NCBI GenBank assembly: GCA_046297935.1
Contig: JBKBHA010000010.1
Span: 1-64,000, forward strand
Origin: CAYMZZ01 sp046297935
Lineage (GTDB): Bacteria > Bacteroidota > Bacteroidia > Chitinophagales > Chitinophagaceae
Direction: 5' to 3'
DNA: 64,000 bases
Part shown: positions 61,940-64,000 of the stretch, in pieces
How the letters are laid out: each line of letters opens with the position of its first letter
Position numbering within the stretch: the first letter of the stretch is position 1
Notes under the pieces: model-generated
The model's input: only the letters and a program-made list of their open reading frames with translations
Databases searched by the model: none
What the model was told of the DNA's origin: nothing
Translations under genes and position numbers: made by a program

Positions 61940-62647
61940 TCAGGAAGTTGGCAGAGCCGAACCCGTTACTTTCGTCACCAGAAAGCTGTTGGCTGCCATC
62001 AGTACATCGGCCGGGTCTTTACTCATATCAAGGCCATTAGCATCAATCACCGTGTTGTCGGCAAAGCTGCCATTGCTAATCACATCACGTATCCATGCGG
62101 CATGCCGCGCTTCTACCGATACAATTTTACCCGCCAGCACCAGGTAATTGGGATCAGCAATCAGTTTGCCCGCTCCATTGTAAGCCTGCACACCCAGATC
62201 TTCAAAAGTTTTGGCTGCACTTAGCACGCTGTCGCGGTTAGAGAAATTGATACTGCTGAAATCAAATTCAAGTTCGCGGATGCCGCTGGAACCAAGCGCC
62301 GTTTTAAAAAACTCGCGATGCGCAATTTCATGGTCGCGTATATCGGCCATAAGTGCCATTTCCATCGCCGATCCGCCACTGTAAGGATTCATCAGCACAC
62401 GGGTGTAAAATGCTGCTTCCAGTTGTTCCAGTGCGTAAGCATAATTTAGAATACCAATATCTCCGCTTCCGAGATTGATGCGATCACCATCCATCGATGG
62501 AGAGTCGTCCTTGTCGCAGGAAGCAATACCCACCACCAGCGTAGCCGCCAGCCCGGTATAGCCCAAAAATTTTCGACGAGATAATGCTTTGCTTTCGTTG
62601 GGATGCGGCAATAAGCCTCCCCTGCCCGATTCCTGAATCTTTGGCAT
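61940..62647 (-). CDS. ferritin-like lipoprotein (Ferritin_2 type)
   Basis: 235 residues. The N-terminus ALSRRKFLGYTGLAATLVVGIASC combines a twin-arginine signal (SRRKFLG) with a lipobox (IASC). Ferritin_2 helices: GILNYAYALEQLEAAFYTRVL, DHEIAHREFFKTAL and KIVSVEARHAAWIRD, carrying the same Glu/His ligands as its neighbour. Exported di-iron or stress-desiccation protein by family. The gene is separated from 61042-61872 by 67 bp. Confidence 0.88.
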   Translation of the reverse strand: MPKIQESGRGGLLPHPNESKALSRRKFLGYTGLAATLVVGIASCDKDDSPSMDGDRINLGSGDIGILNYAYALEQLEAAFYTRVLMNPYSGGSAMEMALMADIRDHEIAHREFFKTALGSSGIRELEFDFSSINFSNRDSVLSAAKTFEDLGVQAYNGAGKLIADPNYLVLAGKIVSVEARHAAWIRDVISNGSFADNTVIDANGLDMSKDPADVLMAANSFLVTKVTGSALPTS

Positions 62648-62753
62648 ACGTTTTCAGTTTAATGTGATGAATTAATCTAAGTGGGGGCTCGCAAGTTGGC
62701 TACAGTCAGGTACGAAGAAAGATGGTGTGCAGATTGGAAAGGCAAAAAATTAT

Positions 62754-63821
62754 TTATTCACCCCGTGATAGCAGTTTAAAAAGACGCTGGTTCACGTAAA
62801 AGTTATCGCGCCCGATTCGCTTCTTAAAAACGATCTGACATGATACAAGCGACTCCAGATATCGAATCGCTGTACTACGGCTTATTTGCAGGTCGGCCTG
62901 CAGAAATTCGATCTTGGTGTATGGATACCTGAACAAATTGTTGACCAAATTCTGACTGTAAATTTTTGGCAGACTATTTCGAATTTCATCTTTTGTGGAT
63001 TGCATCAGGGCTTTGATCGCTGTAACAGTTTTTAGAGAATCAATAGCTGTTTCTTCAATACCCTTCAGCATAAATAATATCCAGTCTTCCCAGCTTCGCT
63101 GATCTCTTACCTGTTGAAGAAGCTGATAATACAGGGCCTTGTGCCTAATAATGTAGCGACTAAGATTTAAGATGGGTAGCTCCAGCAACCCCTTTTGAAC
63201 CAGATACAGAATATTGATAATTCTGCCGGTTCTACCGTTGCCATCATAGAATGGATGTATGCTTTCGAACTGATGATGAACAATCGCCATTTTTACAAGC
63301 GGGTCCGCATTCATCATCGCTTCATCGTTGATAAATCTTTCCAGATTGCTCATTAACTGAATAATTGCATCATGTTCCTGTGGCGGAGTGTAAACGATAT
63401 CACCGGTCAGATCATTCAATAACCTGGTGCCGGGAGCTTTTCGAAAGCCTGCGTTGTTCTGTTCTATGATCGCCTGAATTTGGAGAATGTGATTATTCGT
63501 CAACAGCTGATTGGCACTAACCAATTCAAATCCCTTTTTTAGAGCAGTTGCATATTGGTATACTTCCTTTGCGGCCGGACTGGCAAAGTCGTTCGCCACC
63601 AGGTCGCTTTGATATATTTCATCGAATGTGCTGATGATATTTTCAATTGCTGCACTATCCCGCGCTTCTGTCAATGCCAGTGTATCCAGCAGAATCAGTT
63701 GGTTAGGTATGCTTGCAACCACCCCTTTCAATTCCGCTAATGCCCGATGGGCCGGAATCAATTGCTTTAAAATGACCAGGCTGTCCACCTCAATAGGTTG
63801 CGGTAGGGGATTCAAATTCAT
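62754..63821 (-). CDS. Fic family AMPylase-like protein with winged helix
   Basis: 355 residues. The Fic motif HPFYDGNGRTGR is complete with catalytic His. The inhibitory helix of class II Fic proteins is recognised in SAAIENI (residues about 55-62, S-x3-E-N), so the enzyme is probably autoinhibited. Upstream helix: LALTEARDSAAIEN. The C-terminal segment (LVNNLFRYPYTKIEFLQADLQISRSTAIRYLESLV) is a winged-helix DNA-binding part. Such Fic proteins AMPylate proteins; the target is unknown. Confidence 0.93.
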   Translation of the reverse strand: MNLNPLPQPIEVDSLVILKQLIPAHRALAELKGVVASIPNQLILLDTLALTEARDSAAIENIISTFDEIYQSDLVANDFASPAAKEVYQYATALKKGFELVSANQLLTNNHILQIQAIIEQNNAGFRKAPGTRLLNDLTGDIVYTPPQEHDAIIQLMSNLERFINDEAMMNADPLVKMAIVHHQFESIHPFYDGNGRTGRIINILYLVQKGLLELPILNLSRYIIRHKALYYQLLQQVRDQRSWEDWILFMLKGIEETAIDSLKTVTAIKALMQSTKDEIRNSLPKIYSQNLVNNLFRYPYTKIEFLQADLQISRSTAIRYLESLVSCQIVFKKRIGRDNFYVNQRLFKLLSRGE

Positions 63822-63890
63822 CTATTTTTGACTCAGATCCACAACCAGTCGCGTGAGTTGGCTGTTAACAAACGACAGAACAGGCAAGGG

Positions 63891-64000
63891 TTACAAATCA
63901 ATCTGATGGCGCAGCAAATCATCGAAATTGTCGCGTCGGCGAATGAGGCGGGGCTCCCCTTTTTCAAACATAACTTCGGCCGGGCGAAAACGTGAATTGA
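63891..64000 (-). CDS. lysA: diaminopimelate decarboxylase, C-terminal end
   Basis: The frame enters from the window edge and stops at 63891-63893 (TAA on the minus strand). The residues read NSRFRPAEVMFEKG, EPRLIRRRDNFDDLL and RHQIDL, matching the last strands of LysA where YNSRPRPAEVL...LIRRRETxEDL is usual. Only 36 codons are visible; the active-site part lies outside. It makes L-lysine from meso-diaminopimelate. Confidence 0.75.
   Translation of the reverse strand, partial: NSRFRPAEVMFEKGEPRLIRRRDNFDDLLRHQIDL

Overview
The window looks like the chromosome of a Bacteroidota bacterium, most likely of the Chitinophagaceae or a close relative. The evidence is a SusC/SusD pair with a third surface lipoprotein, LytS/LytTR two-component genes, many short lipoproteins, AT-rich leaders with weak Shine-Dalgarno sites, and intergenic TGTGCAAA-type repeats. 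GC content is moderate throughout. No phage, insertion sequence, CRISPR array, rRNA or tRNA was recognised. Placement is by gene content only; no 16S gene is present.

Layout. 0-6.6 kb: end of a truncated GIY-YIG gene, two unknown genes, a TRIC/UPF0126 membrane protein, a heavy-metal-associated MauE/DoxX protein with its AraC-type regulator, a two-domain sucrose-phosphate synthase/phosphatase, and an FMN reductase whose leader carries a TPP riboswitch followed by an intrinsic terminator. 6.7-29.7 kb: a stress and DNA-repair island. It holds two DUF892 ferritin-like proteins, DUF2383, DUF4142, dodecin, LigD and Ku (non-homologous end joining), topoisomerase IB, an SDR enzyme, a four-helix copper-binding protein, a basic DUF6496 protein, a PQQ-type sugar dehydrogenase, a Rieske oxidoreductase, an Arg/Tyr-rich disordered protein, and the TIGR02587/TIGR02588 pair. 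In its middle lies a histidine kinase plus an NtrC-type sigma-54 activator. Five transcription units of this island have GG-N10-GC (-24/-12) promoters 8-20 nt (predicted leader length) before the start codon. A palindrome of the type CCCCARTTTGGGG lies near several of them, which suggests a local sigma-54 regulon. This is the most interesting inference in the window.

29.9-38.6 kb: an operon of ECF sigma factor, TPR membrane protein and a TPR-CHAT caspase-like protein; an overlapping HipA-like kinase/DUF3037 pair; an MBL hydrolase; a xylulokinase. 38.9-46.7 kb: SusC, SusD and a lipoprotein, divergent from a LytS/LytTR system. 46.9-54.2 kb: an acyltransferase of the LuxE type, a UbiA-like membrane protein, DUF2452, SET methyltransferase, PdxJ, beta-CASP nuclease and DUF4442. 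54.2-64 kb: a membrane-anchored papain-like protease, DUF6263, a TonB receptor with a beta-propeller phytase, two ferritin-like proteins, a Fic protein and the 3' end of lysA.

Repeats of note are a CT-rich heptad/21-mer array that supplies the stop codon of the TonB receptor, an inverted TGTGCAAA array between convergent genes, and a degenerate array of about 25-bp units ending at a strong terminator after pdxJ. Family names were assigned by reading the translations; no database search was run.
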